A DNA stretch of 64,000 nucleotides from CAVWQV01 sp963757115 (GCA_963757115.1 CAVWQV010000011.1:118821-182820), one strand, 5' to 3'. Positions 1 through 9,234 are shown, counted from the first letter of the stretch. Numbers and translations are program-made. The notes: generated by a model from the sequence alone, not told the origin.

Positions 1-254
1 TCGCCGCGGCGCAGCCCCGCACCTATCCCCTCGCGAGCGACCCAGCCGCACTGTCCGCGTCCTGGGTTGCGCGCAGCGCCGTCTGGAATTTCCCGGATGT
101 AATCTCCGCGCGCGCCATGCCCGCGGGCCCGGTGTCAAGCACGCTCGCTCTTTACTCGCGAAGCATCTACGGCCGCTCCGATTTCGGCGTCAATCGCCGC
201 CGCTTGCAAGCATGGCTTACGGCCCTGGACGTCTCACTCAAAAACGAAAGTTAA
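1..254 (+). CDS. DUF1499 family protein, C-terminal part (5' end outside window)
   Basis: An open frame enters the window in phase with base 3 and stops with TAA at 252-254, giving about 83 residues. The end of the protein carries a run of serine/arginine residues followed by SIYGRSDFGVNRRRLQAWL, which is the characteristic C-terminal signature of DUF1499 proteins (basic-aromatic stretch, then G-x-S-D-x-G-x-N-x-x-R). The biochemical function of this family is unknown; members are often membrane-associated or secreted. It ends only 7 bases before the ATG of the ABC exporter, so the two are probably co-transcribed. The start cannot be judged. Confidence 0.72.
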   Translation, partial: AAAQPRTYPLASDPAALSASWVARSAVWNFPDVISARAMPAGPVSSTLALYSRSIYGRSDFGVNRRRLQAWLTALDVSLKNES

Positions 255-261
255 ATGGACG

Positions 262-2037
262 ATGCGTGGTCTCGGCCCATTCCTTCGCAGCGCATGGCGA
301 CTCGCGCTGCCGTACTTTCGTTCGGAAGAAAAATGGTCGGCGCGCGGACTGCTCGCCTCCATCATCGCGCTGAACCTTTTCTCCGTGTTCCTGTCCGTGG
401 TGCTCAATTACTGGAACCGCGAGTTCTACAACGCCCTGCAAAACAAGGACTGGCAGGCGTTCATCGACCTGCTGTTCTTCTACCGTCATACCCCGAGCGG
501 ACTGATGCCGGGCTTCTCCTGGGTGGCGGTGATCTTCATCGCAGTCGCCGTATACCGGACCTATCTCAATCAGTGGCTGCAGATCCGGTGGCGGCGCTGG
601 CTCACCCGGCAATTCCTGAGCGAATGGCTGTCCGACCGCGCTTACTACCGCATCAGCTTGACGACGGACGGCGAAGCGGTCGGCACTGACAACCCGGATC
701 AGCGCATTGCCGAGGATCTGCGCGAGTTCGTCGGCAGCACATTGTCCCTCGGCGTTGGCTTGCTCGCCAACGTCGTTTCATTGTTGAGCTTTATCGGCAT
801 CTTGTGGGGGTTGTCCGGTAGCATAAACCTGTTCGGCGTTACTATCGTCGGCTACATGGTCTGGGTGGCGATCATCTACGCTACGGTCGGCACCATGCTG
901 ACCCATCTGGTCGGCCGCCCCCTCGTGGGCCTCAATTTCCGACAGCAGCGCGTGGAAGCGGACTTTCGCTACGCTTTGGTGCGGTTGCGCGAGAACGTCG
1001 AGGGCGTCGCGCTGTTTCGAGGTGAGGACGAGGAGCACGAGAATCTGCGCGAACGGTTCAGCCAGGTGATTGGCAACTGGTGGGCCATCATGCAGCGGAC
1101 CAAACTGCTTAACACACTGATCTCCGGGTACGATCAGGTAGCCGTAATCTTTCCCATCATCGTTGCGGCGCCCCGCTACTTCTCCGGGCAGATCCAGCTC
1201 GGCGGCCTGACGCAAACCGCCGGCGCATTTGGTCGGGTGCAGGACTCGCTGTCCTGGTTCATTTCGGCGTACTCCCTGCTCGCTTCGTGGCGCGCGACCG
1301 TCGAGCGCTTGACCACGTTCCACAAGGCGATCGTGATCGCGCGCGCTGCCACCTCGCAAGGATTGACGTCAACCGAAACCAAGAACGACCGGGTGACCGC
1401 GCGCGATCTCACGCTGGCGCTGCCCGACGGAACGCCGCTGCTGCAAGACCTCGATCTCGATTTCGCACCGGGACGCTCGGTGGTCATCACGGGGCGGACA
1501 GGCTCGGGCAAGTCCACGTTGTTCCGGGCGCTCGCCGGGATCTGGCCGTTCGGGACTGGAAAGGTGGAGCGCCCCGAGCGAAGCCAGTTCCTTCCGCAAC
1601 GGCCCTACATCCCGCTCGGCACCTTGCGGAACGTCATCTGCTACCCCGCCGAACCGAGGGCCTATGATCAGGCGGAGGTCGCCAGGGCACTCGAGGATGC
1701 CGGGCTCTCCTCGCTCGTGGACAAGCTTGATGAGGAATCGAACTGGCCGCAGCGCCTGTCCGGCGGCGAGCAACAACGGGTGGCGTTTGCCCGCGCCCTG
1801 CTCGCCAAGCCCGATTGGCTGTTCCTCGACGAGGCGACCGCGAGCCTCGATCCGGAATCGGAAGCGCAACTCTATCGCGCCATCAAGCAGCGTCTCCCCC
1901 GTACCACAATCATCTCGATCGCACATCGTCCTGCCGTGATCGGGCTGCACGACGAGCGCATCCTGTTCCGCCGGGAAGGAGGGCGACCCGGCACGCTCCG
2001 CCCGATGCCGTCCGAGATCCCAGTAAACGTGAAGTGA
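262..2037 (+). CDS. ABC transporter, permease fused to ATPase (SbmA/BacA-like, YddA type)
   Basis: A 591-residue half-transporter. The N-terminal 330 or so residues hold several hydrophobic helices and the NYWNREFYNALQNKDW segment typical of the SbmA/BacA-like membrane domain. The C-terminal part is a complete ATPase: Walker A GRTGSGKST at residues 411-419, signature LSGGEQQR from residue 499, Walker B WLFLDEA from residue 519, and the H-loop in SIAHRP. Family members sit in the inner membrane and export or import peptides or vitamin B12-like cargo; the cargo here cannot be told. The ATG at 262 was chosen because it follows the upstream stop by 7 bases and gives a full-length N-terminus. Nothing is missing. 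Confidence 0.9.
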   Translation: MRGLGPFLRSAWRLALPYFRSEEKWSARGLLASIIALNLFSVFLSVVLNYWNREFYNALQNKDWQAFIDLLFFYRHTPSGLMPGFSWVAVIFIAVAVYRTYLNQWLQIRWRRWLTRQFLSEWLSDRAYYRISLTTDGEAVGTDNPDQRIAEDLREFVGSTLSLGVGLLANVVSLLSFIGILWGLSGSINLFGVTIVGYMVWVAIIYATVGTMLTHLVGRPLVGLNFRQQRVEADFRYALVRLRENVEGVALFRGEDEEHENLRERFSQVIGNWWAIMQRTKLLNTLISGYDQVAVIFPIIVAAPRYFSGQIQLGGLTQTAGAFGRVQDSLSWFISAYSLLASWRATVERLTTFHKAIVIARAATSQGLTSTETKNDRVTARDLTLALPDGTPLLQDLDLDFAPGRSVVITGRTGSGKSTLFRALAGIWPFGTGKVERPERSQFLPQRPYIPLGTLRNVICYPAEPRAYDQAEVARALEDAGLSSLVDKLDEESNWPQRLSGGEQQRVAFARALLAKPDWLFLDEATASLDPESEAQLYRAIKQRLPRTTIISIAHRPAVIGLHDERILFRREGGRPGTLRPMPSEIPVNVK

Positions 2038-2135
2038 TCCGCTCACGAAAAGTTGTTCATTACGGTCTTGCTCATGGCCGCGGTTAAGTTTCCCTTTCAT
2101 TTTAGACATGTGGCCCCGAATTCTTCAGACGGTGC

Positions 2136-2363
2136 TTGCTCGCGGCAGTAGTATTTCTGCCCGGTTGTGCTGGCCCCCGCCCCCCTCCGCCAAGCGCGAG
2201 CGCGACTCTCGTTCCCCTCCCTGAACCTCGTGACGAACCCAGCCCTCGGCGGCGCGCGCCCCGGCACCGGACGGCTCGAGACGAGACCGGACTGACCGCT
2301 GCGCAGCGCGAGCGGGTGTTCACAGACTTTTCCGCCTGGGAAGACCGAAAAGGATGGCCGTAG
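2136..2363 (+). CDS. small putative lipoprotein
   Basis: The frame begins with a hydrophobic stretch LLAAVVFLPGCAG, a good lipobox with Cys at about residue 12, followed by a Pro/Ser/Arg-rich linker and a C-terminal LTAAQRERVFTDFSAWEDRK segment. No ATG lies in this frame. The only in-frame start is TTG at 2136; an ATG at 2108 lies in another frame and would fit if one base were wrong. The C-terminal segment resembles the end of the next protein (TRAQRNALFEKFLNWRGRQ), with which it overlaps by 10 bases, so the two may have arisen by duplication and work together. I do not recognise the family. Confidence 0.45.
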   Translation: MLAAVVFLPGCAGPRPPPPSASATLVPLPEPRDEPSPRRRAPRHRTARDETGLTAAQRERVFTDFSAWEDRKGWP

Positions 2364-3551
2364 GAATGAGCAGCGGCACACCGGCGGCGGCGGACCCGGA
2401 GGTCGACGGCTTCGGTCGGGAGGTGCATGACCCAGCGCAAGCGGCAACCGCCCTGCTCGAAGGCGAACCACTGGTCATCCTGCGATCCGATACGGCAGAT
2501 GAGCAGGCCGGCAAGGTGAACGCCCTGCGAGCCGCACTGCGCGGGCGATCGATCCGGGTGCTGCGATTGGACGGCACGCATCCGCGCGGGCTGTCCCCGC
2601 TCGCCGCCGCCGGACGTGAAGCAGACCGCGCCGTGCTGGTAGTAGAACACCCTGACCATCTGGAACCGTCGACCCTCGAAGCCCTGCGCGATGTCGAACA
2701 TCTGCAACTCGTGTTGGTCCACCGCGAGGACGCCCTCGCGCTTACGGATCGGAGCACGCTCGAACCCGCATCCGTTCGCTGCCCGCCCGAGCACCTGGTC
2801 GCCTTCGATCTCGACCCGGAGCGCAGACGATGGCGTTCGCTCGTCGGGGCAATGTTAATTACTCTGACCGTGGGAGGCCTGCTTGCGGCGGCGATGCTAT
2901 ACGTTGACCCGCCCTGGCGGTCATCGGATGGCGAGCGCACCACGATCGCAAACGATATTTCGCCGCCCTCCGCGCCCGCAACATCCCCGCCGACCGGCTG
3001 CTTCGTCGGGCGGCGAGTTTGCCGTCAGCCCGGAGCCGTCAATCCCGGGCAAGCAAATCGGACCGGCTGCACAAGCGCCCGCGTCAACGACCGAGGCTGG
3101 AGCCGCCTCGCCCTCGGCCAGCCAGCTTGGTGATGGCGGCAGCGCGGCGCCCTCGGCAGCGCCGGCTACCACCGCCGAACCGACCTCGCCCAAGCCCACC
3201 GTCGCCTCCGTTGACCAGGACGGCCCTTCCGAACAGACCGACGCTCCACGCCCGACTGAGCTTGCCGCGCCAGCAGGAGCGCCGGCTACGCCGGCCGAGG
3301 CTGCGCCGGCTACTTCTGCCGATGCCGGGCCGACTACGTCTGCCGCGGCTGCGCGGCCCATTCCGGGCACCCCGCCTCCGCGGCCGTCGCCTGTTCACTC
3401 ACAGGAGCGGGCACAGCTGAAGCACGATTTCGACCGCTTTCTCGCGACCGACCATCACCTTCCGAAACACGTCACCCGCGCGCAACGCAACGCGCTGTTC
3501 GAAAAATTCCTGAACTGGCGGGGCCGCCAGCAGCTGAACGCATCGCGATAG
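2354..3551 (+). CDS. single-pass membrane protein with Pro/Ala-rich linker (frameshifted as read)
   Basis: The first frame (2354 to about 2995) encodes a cytoplasmic-looking domain of about 160 residues, then one transmembrane helix (LITLTVGGLLAAAMLYV, about residues 169-188). The frame then shifts near 2995-3000, and the rest continues in the frame that ends at 3551: a long Ala/Pro/Thr/Ser-rich spacer and a charged C-terminal module ending FEKFLNWRGRQ. Such a layout (cytoplasmic domain, helix, low-complexity periplasmic linker, small terminal module) suggests a protein spanning inner membrane and periplasm. It overlaps the lipoprotein gene and shares its terminal motif. The family is not recognised. 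The single lesion could be an assembly error. Confidence 0.55.
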
Positions 3552-3560
3552 CCGGCCGCC

Positions 3561-5326
3561 TCAGCGCTTCTTCGGTTTCCCGGCACTCCGACCCGAGCCC
3601 GGTTGCGCGCGCTTGACGGCGGGCGGCCGTTTCGGCTTGGCCGCGCTCCCGGCGCGGAGATCCGCGATTGTCGCGCGCGTGCTGATCTGCTCGGGATTCA
3701 TGCGCAGTTCGATCACCGCTGGCAGGCCGCTTTCCGTCGCCCGGCGGAACGCCGGCGCAAACTCCGCCGTTTCCGTCACAACCTCGCCGTGGCCGCCAAA
3801 TGCCTCGATCAAATCGGGCGAAGTCGGGGTTGGTCAGCGCCGTACCCGAGACGCGGCCCGGATAGGCGCGCTCCTGATACATACGCACCGTGCCGTACAT
3901 CGCGTTGTTGAACAGCAGCACGATGGGCGCAACGCCGTGGTGGAACGCGGTCGCGATCTCCTGGCCGGTCATCAGGAAGCCGCCATCGCCGACAAACGCC
4001 ACCACCATGCGCTCCGGGAAGGCGATCTTGGCGCCGACCGCGGCGGGGACGCTGTAGCCCATCGCCCCGTTGGTCGGGCCGATGTAGCGCTGGTGTTCGG
4101 AGAAGTTCAGGAACCGCGTCGGCCAGCCTGCAAAATTTCCGGCGTCCGTGGTCAGTATGGCGTCCGGCGTGTAGCAATCCTTCGAGGTCGCGCATCGCCT
4201 GCGCCAGATTGAGCGGGCCCGCGTAGGGCACGACGGCACGCTGCGCTTCCCGCAAGCCACGCAGATCCTCCGTCCAACTCGACCACCTGGCGCGCAGCTT
4301 GTCCCGCCCGGCGACCGCCACGGCGAACGCATCGAGGTCGGCAACGATCCCGAGTGCGGGCCGGAACACCCGGCCAATTTCTGCGCCGTCAGGATAGACA
4401 TGGACGATCGGGGTGCCGCCCGCCATGTCGAACAAGGTGTAGCCTTGCGTGACCGGCTCGCCGAGCCGCGTGCCGATGGCCAGCACGAGATCGGCTTCCC
4501 GCGCCTTGGCGACGAGCGCTGGATCGGCGCCGACGCCGAGGTCGCCCGCGAAGTTGGGCAAGGTGCCGTCGTAAAGCGCCTGACGACGGAAGCCGGTTGC
4601 CACAGGCAAGTTGTTGCCAAGCAGGAACTCGCGGATCGCGGCGCGGCCCTGGGCAGACCAGGTCGATCCACCGAGCACGGCGAGCGGCCGGCGCGCGCGG
4701 GCCAGCGTCGCCATCAGCCGGTCGATCGCAGCCGGATCGGGATGCGGCCGGGCGACCGGCACGCGCCCAAGATCCGGTACCTCCGCTGTGTGCCGCTGCA
4801 TCTCCTCGGACAGTGCGATCACCACCGGCCCGGGCCGGCCGGAGGTGGCGACATCCACCGCGTGCGCGACGATCTCCGGGATGCGCTTGGCCTCGTCGAT
4901 CTGCGTCACCCATTTGGCGATGGGCGCGAACATCCGCCGATAGTCGATCTCCTGGAAACTTTCCCGATCCGTTTCCTCGAACGGGATCTGGCCGACGAAC
5001 AGTAACAGGGGCGTGCTGTCCTGCATGGCGATGTGCGCGCCGATCGCGCCGTGGCAGGCACCGGGGCCGCGCGTGACGAACGCCGCCGCCGGACGGCCGG
5101 TAAGCTTGCCGTAGGCCTCGGCCATGTTCACCGCTCCGGCCTCGAAACGGCAGGTGGCGAGCCGCAGCTTCTGCCGTACGGCGTACAAACCGTCGAGCGT
5201 GTCGAGGAAGCTCTCGCCCGGCACGGAGAATACGTGGTCGATGCCCTGGGCGACTAGCGCGTCGGCCAGGATGCGCCCGCCGGGCCGCGAGACGACGCGG
5301 GCCTTGCGTGCCTGTGCAAGCTCCAT
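3561..5326 (-). CDS. thiamine-pyrophosphate enzyme, acetolactate synthase large-subunit family (two frameshifts)
   Basis: Residues characteristic of ThDP enzymes are all present when the pieces are joined. The PYR domain has the catalytic Glu62 in CRFEAGAVNMAEAYGKLTG. A central domain follows, and the PP domain has GDGGFLMTGQE followed by FNNAMYGTV (the GDG...NN motif). The frame changes near 4175 and again near 3815; the tail then runs to the stop at 3561 and ends in a basic Lys/Arg/Pro-rich stretch. The ATG at 5326 is preceded by GGGAGG with 7-base spacing, better than an upstream in-frame start at 5368. Members condense or decarboxylate 2-oxoacids. The substrate is uncertain, and no ilvN-like small subunit lies beside it, so a biosynthetic acetolactate synthase is not assured. 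Confidence 0.72.
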
Positions 5327-5395
5327 TGGGCCTCCCGTCCTCGCAAGCGACAATTGCCAACGCAGCATGGCATGCTGTGGCGGTCAGCGGGAGAG

Positions 5396-6352
5396 ATGGC
5401 AATGCGCGCGATCTTTGTCGCCGGCATCACCGATGATGGGCTGTTGCGGGCGCCGGTGTTCAAAGGCCTGCGGGATGATTTGGCCGCGCCGAGCCGGCCG
5501 GCAGTGACGCGCGCGAGACCGCCGAGCCGAGCGCGAGGCGGCGTTCCGCGCGAGAACATCCTGCAGCTCCTGCCCGAGGCGGTCGTGCCGTCGAAGGCGG
5601 AGCTCCAAGCGTATTGGCGCAAGGTCGGCGATCGTGCGCTGCACTATCTCGGCCGGCGCCCGCTCAAGCTGGTCCGGCATACGCGCGGTACGACCTTCTA
5701 CCACAAGGGGCCGCTCCCGCCCCGGCCGCCCGCCGTGCATGAATTGCATATCGAGAAGCGCGAAGGCGGCGAGGGCGTCCGGGTGTGGGTGGACAGCGTG
5801 GACGGGCTGCTCGGGTTGGTTGAGATGGACGCCGTCGAGCTGCATCCCTGGGCGGCCACGGTGGACGATATCGAGCGGCCGGACCGGCTGATTTGGGACC
5901 TTGATCCCGGCGAGGGCGTTGCGTGGCCTTTTGTGGTCGAGACGGCGCTGACGCTGCGCAGGATGCTTGAGGGCGAAATCTTCGTCCTTGGCCCAAGCTC
6001 ACCGGCGGCAAGGGCGTCCACCTGATGGCGCCGATCCAGCCCAGCCTGACGCACGACCAGGCCCGGCAGGTCTGTCACGCGCTCGCGCAACGGCTCGAGC
6101 GGACAGCGCCGGAGCGTTTCACGCTTGGGGCCGCTCCGGCTTTGCGCTCTGGCCGCATCTCATCGACTACCTGCGCAACGGGCGCGGGAATACGGCCGTT
6201 GGCGCCTACTCGCCTCGCGCCACACCGGGCTTTCCCGTTGCTGCACCGATTACGTGGCGCGAGCCGGAACGCGGCACCGCGCCGGACGCGTATTCGATAA
6301 CGCGACCGCCCCGCCGTGGACCAAGGTCTACGATCGGGTCAGCACTGCATGA
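5396..6352 (+). pseudogene. ligD: LigD remnant: end of ATP-ligase domain plus polymerase/primase domain, broken
   Basis: The first part, ending FKGLRDDL, matches the last residues of a LigD ligase domain. It is followed by the start of the LigD polymerase (PolDom) domain: RGVPRENILQLLP in family form, HYLGRRPLKLVRH, TTFYHKGPLP, IEKREGGEGVRVWVD, VELHPW and LIWDLDPGEGV. The frame breaks near 5970; TGGKGVHLMAPIQP continues in another frame and breaks again near 6140. IDYLRNGRGNTAVGAYSP and FPVAAPITWRE follow in a third frame, and the tail dissolves near 6350. The 3'-phosphoesterase domain and most of the ligase domain are absent. In intact bacteria LigD works with Ku in non-homologous end joining; no ku gene is seen here. 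Several lesions plus missing domains point to a true pseudogene. Confidence 0.82.
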
Positions 6353-6644
6353 TAGACCAGCCCGTTCGGCCGGTCGCATGTCTCGCAGCGGCCTTTAGCC
6401 CGGCCGAAGCAGATCTTACGCTGAGCTGCGGTCAGTCGTTGGTAAAGTCATGGCAGCGAAGGCCGGATCAGCACGAAGTCCCTCCCCTTCAAGGCCCGCC
6501 CATGTAGCCTGCGCCACCTTCGTAGCGACGAACGCTCGTCGTCGCCAAGCACCTCGCATTGCAAGGCGGTCGATTTCAATGACGTGGCTTCCGGACGTTA
6601 CCGGAACGGTATAGCCTCGTCGTGGGGCGCGCGGGGCAACTCTC

Positions 6645-7377
6645 ATGCAGGCGGTACTGGGTGGCCTCAGAAACGGGGAATTTTTTCTTGAATATATGCC
6701 TATTGTCGAACTGGACACGGGTCGATGCGTGGGGGCCGAAGCTCTCAGCCGATGGCGTAAGCCATCGGGCATCATCTATCCGACCGAATTTCTCCCGGCC
6801 ATCGAAGCTACATATCTTTATGGATATTTTACTCACTGGGTGCTCGAAACGGTCGCTAACGACTTCTTGGGGTGGCTGAAGGAATACGACGCCTTCATCA
6901 GCCTCAATGTCCCGCCAGAGATCATCGGCCGTGGCGGGCTTCTTTATCTCGCGGAGAGGGTCGGGCTGCTCGAGGTAAAACACCAGCTCGTAATCGAGAT
7001 TACCGAGCGGGGGGTGCCGGATCGCCTAGGCGTCGAGACCCTCAATCATGCCGCTGATATGGGGATACGCTTTGCCCTGGACGACGTTGGCGACGGCGCC
7101 AATGTCATCGTGCTCTCCCGCTGCAACGTCGGAGATGATCAAGATCGACCGAGACCTGGTAGCGCAACTGCGCCCCGGTGAGCCGCTCACGGGCACGCTG
7201 GCAAGCATCGCTTCTCTGGCGAGATCACATAAGTTATCCGTGGTCGCAGAAGGCGTGGAGTCCGCTGATCAAGCCTACGCGCTGAAAGACGCCGGCATTC
7301 CGCTAGCGCAGGGTTTCTATTTCTCCCATCCATTGTCAGCGGACGCGTTCAAAGCCTATTTCGTGTCACACGCCTGA
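6645..7377 (+). pseudogene. stand-alone EAL-domain protein (c-di-GMP phosphodiesterase type), frameshifted
   Basis: About 245 residues when repaired. The N-terminus reads YMPIVELDTG and GAEALSRW (the EAL signature at residues 32-34), then SLNVPPE, EITERG, DDVGDG, KIDRDLV, VAEGVE and AQGFYFSHP. All positions usually needed for metal binding and catalysis are there, although the usual YQP is YMP. One extra G at about 7131 shifts the frame: N-V-E-M-I-K-I-D would read straight through if one base were removed. No sensor, GGDEF or membrane domain precedes it, because an in-frame stop lies at 6612. It sits between two pseudogenes, so it may be decaying too, but a single indel could also be a sequencing error. 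Confidence 0.72.
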
Positions 7378-7400
7378 TCGATCCGTCTCAGCAGCCCCGT

Positions 7401-7499
7401 TTACGACCGCGAGCCCGTAATTTCCAGCATGATCCGTTGCTCACGGTAGGCCGCGACTAGCTGCCCGAGACTGGCGGGCTGGCGCTCGGCAAACCGGGT
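7401..7499 (-). other. short coding remnant, unrecognised
   Basis: A 33-codon stretch on the minus strand reads RFAERQPASLGQLVAAYREQ and continues to a stop at 7401, with protein-like composition. An in-frame stop lies four codons upstream and no start or ribosome-binding site is visible. It looks like the C-terminal tail of a lost gene. No family assigned. Confidence 0.25.
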
Positions 7500-7815
7500 T
7501 CGCGTTTACACCATCCGCATTTTCGCGGGCGCCACAGCTACGGCCATCCCGCTGTCATTCTGGTTGCTGGCGTTTTCCATGTTCCTGTTCTTCTCGCTTG
7601 CGGTGGTGAAGCGGCAGGCCGAGTTGGTCATGCTGGCGCGGTCCGGCCGGGCGAAGCCAGCGGGTCGCGGCTATGCCGGCGACGATCTGGCGATGCTGTC
7701 CAGCATGGCAGCGTCCAGCGGCTCCATGGCGGTGCTGGTGATGGCGCTCTACATCAACAGCTCGGACGTGCTGGCGCTGTATCCGGCGCCCAAGGCGCTG
7801 TGGTGTATCGGCTGA
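7495..7815 (+). pseudogene. UbiA-family prenyltransferase fragment (decaprenyl-phosphate phosphoribosyltransferase-like)
   Basis: The open frame reads VYTIRIFAGATATAIPLSFW, LLAFSMFLFFSLAVVKRQAE, GRGYAGDDLAMLSS and VLVMALYINSSDVLALYP. This is the order and wording seen in the second half of UbiA-family enzymes that transfer phosphoribose to polyprenyl phosphate, including the Lys-Arg after the helix and the GRGY loop. Neither the first half with the first Asp-rich motif nor the last helices are present, and the frame ends at 7815 with only scraps of continuing similarity. It is therefore a truncated remnant. Intact members are multi-pass inner-membrane proteins. Confidence 0.65.
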
Positions 7816-7981
7816 TCATGCGGCAGACGCATCAGCACGGCAGTTAACAGGAGGGGCATTAATCCTGCTGAGCGGCGCGGCTAAGCGAAGAACGCCTGCA
7901 AGAATACGCGTGAAAAACGCGCCCACCGCATTCGCTACGCCCCAGCTCGGAGCATGGGAATCGTTGGCGTATCTGATGACG

Positions 7982-8012
7982 AAAAACGCACGGCGGGTGC
8001 AGCACCCGCCGT
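7982..8012 (-). terminator. Rho-independent terminator of the small repeat-peptide gene
   Basis: Positions 7990-8012 form a perfect inverted repeat (11-base arms around one central base), followed on the minus strand by GCG and five T residues (7986-7982). It lies 17 bases after the stop of the minus-strand gene at 8029-8196, the right place and orientation to end its transcript. Confidence 0.75.
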
Positions 8013-8028
8013 ACAGAACGGGCGCAGA

Positions 8029-8196
8029 TCAGCGTGCGCGGGGGCGGGTTCGTCCAGCGGCGCCTACGCGAATCTTGCCGGCATCGGCGATCGCGGCCGG
8101 GGGAGCCGGATGCCGCCTGCCGGCAGCGCCGAGCCGGATGCGGCCCGCATCGGCGATCTCGGGACGGAGCGCAGAGGTCGCAGCAAAATTCATCAT
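8029..8196 (-). CDS. 55-residue basic peptide with two internal repeats, unrecognised
   Basis: ATG at 8196 (a second ATG follows at once) is preceded by AGGAAA about 9 bases upstream, a good ribosome-binding site. The peptide starts MMNFAATSALRP and then holds two near-identical units, EIADAGRIRLGAAGR and AIADAGKIRVGAAGR, separated by RHPAPPA, ending in an Arg-rich tail. A promoter-like pair (8358-8386), a strong leader hairpin (8262-8304) and an intrinsic terminator (7982-8012) frame it, which makes it the best-formed gene in an otherwise decayed stretch. I do not recognise the family. Repeated short units in a tiny gene are what a multi-core ribosomal-peptide precursor would look like, but no modifying enzyme lies next to it, so this is only a possibility. 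Confidence 0.55.
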   Translation of the reverse strand: MMNFAATSALRPEIADAGRIRLGAAGRRHPAPPAAIADAGKIRVGAAGRTRPRAR

Positions 8197-8261
8197 TTGT
8201 AAGTTTCCTGTCTGATCGACGCTGTTGTCATCCCGAGCGCTGCTTCCGCATTCCCAAACGC

Positions 8262-8304
8262 CAATGGCCCGGCGCCCTAAGAAAAAAGGGCGGCCGGGCC
8301 ATTG
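8262..8304 (-). promoter_or_regulatory. long hairpin in the 5' leader of the small peptide gene
   Basis: The arms CAATGGCCCGGC-GCCCT and AGGGCGGCCGGGCCATTG pair over about 17 bases with one bulge, leaving an A-rich (plus strand) loop. No T-run follows on either strand, so it is not a normal terminator. On the minus strand it would fold in the leader between the promoter-like boxes and the ATG at 8196, and could control mRNA stability or translation. It could also be a palindromic repeat unit. Confidence 0.5.
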
Positions 8305-8357
8305 AGGCATCAGAGTAAAACGTAGCCAGCGGACACAGTTCGCCCGTCGACACGAAC

Positions 8358-8386
8358 GCCATAAGGGCAGTGCCGCCCACCGTCAA
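8358..8386 (-). promoter_or_regulatory. sigma-70-like promoter for the small peptide gene
   Basis: On the minus strand TTGACG (8386-8381) and TATGGC (8363-8358) are exactly 17 bases apart. The -35 box is close to consensus and the -10 box is weak. Transcription would start near 8350 and give a leader of about 150 bases. Confidence 0.35.
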
Positions 8387-8413
8387 GGATTTTCAGCGCG
8401 CCGGCTGGAGCGG

Positions 8414-8494
8414 CTAAAACAAGCCCTCCGACTGCGCGCGTGCGACGCCATCCCGCTCACGTTCCACCATCAGCTCGCGCTCGAAGGTTGCCAT
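8414..8494 (-). pseudogene. serine recombinase (resolvase) remnant
   Basis: The minus strand reads MATFERELMVERERDGVARA and a few more residues to a TAG at 8414. This matches the stretch after the catalytic domain of resolvase/invertase-type serine recombinases (F-x-R-E-L-x-x-E-R-x-x-x-G-x-x-x-A). The catalytic Ser domain is missing and the C-terminal helix-turn-helix is cut off. It is a scrap of a mobile-element gene and supports past insertion activity here. Confidence 0.55.
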
Positions 8495-8863
8495 CGGCGA
8501 CCGGATGGACGGTGAGCGCACCCTCGCCTCGTGCAACGTTGGCTCCGCCCGCATCGCATGCGAAGCCATCATGTTTCACTTGCTCCAAGATATATGGCAG
8601 GCAGGCGCAGCGGCTCACGATTTTGCGAGATTCTGGTTGCGATTGATCCGGCCGGCTGCTACCAGGCGCTCTTCAAAGCTGACCTCGTTCGAGCCTTCGA
8701 CTTTTCAGCTACCGAGCGCATTGGTTTTCGAGTTGCAGCATGGCGCGCCAAAAGGCGCTCCCTCCCGAGGCACAACGTAATTGCGCATCCGGGCGCGGCC
8801 AGGCGACTCTCGGCCTCGGACAAACCCTTGCGCTGCGCTCCAGCCAAACTCAAGGGAGCCTTC
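8495..8863 (+). other. no recognisable gene
   Basis: Short overlapping frames run through this stretch on both strands, but none has a credible start, ribosome-binding site or recognisable motif. It looks like eroded DNA between the recombinase scrap and the molybdenum hydroxylase locus. Confidence 0.4.
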
Positions 8864-9234
8864 ATGCCCGAACTTCGGCTTTTCGTTACTGCAGGCAGCC
8901 TAACCGTCGCCGCAAGTCCGCTGCTGACGCAGCCGGCCTCCTTCGTGGCACCGGTCGGCGGCACGGCCGCGCCCGCGGAGATCGCCGACGACAACGGCTG
9001 GCGCTGAACCGGGAGATGTTCGGCCTCTACGCGACGATAGGCCAAATCGTCCAGCGTAACCTCCTGGCGCAGCGTCCGGTGATCCTCGGTCTGTTCTCCG
9101 GCGCCGGCGATCGTTTCATCCTCTACCGTCCCGGCCGCCCGCCGCTCGAGACGCCGGAGCCGCTCGGCTCGCACCAGTTCCCGACGCTCATCTCCGGCGC
9201 CGCCGGCCCAACCTCCTTGACGGAGCTGCACTGA
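8864..9234 (+). CDS. putative secreted protein, unrecognised (frameshifted)
   Basis: ATG at 8864 follows GGGAG with 5-base spacing and starts a signal-peptide-like segment (RLFVTAGSLTVAASPLL). The frame stops at 9007, but shifting by one base near 9000 gives a continuous protein with REMFGLYATIGQIVQRNLL, VILGLFSGAGDRFILYRPG and a stop at 9232-9234. The joined product is about 123 residues. Its stop overlaps the ATG of the FAD subunit, so it would lie at the head of the molybdenum hydroxylase operon. No family recognised; the repair is an inference from codon continuity. Confidence 0.4.

Noticed and set aside
3561..5326. Biosynthetic acetolactate synthase (ilvB)
   Set aside because: Family match is good, but there is no ilvN or ilvC neighbour and an atypical basic C-terminal tail, so only the family is claimed.
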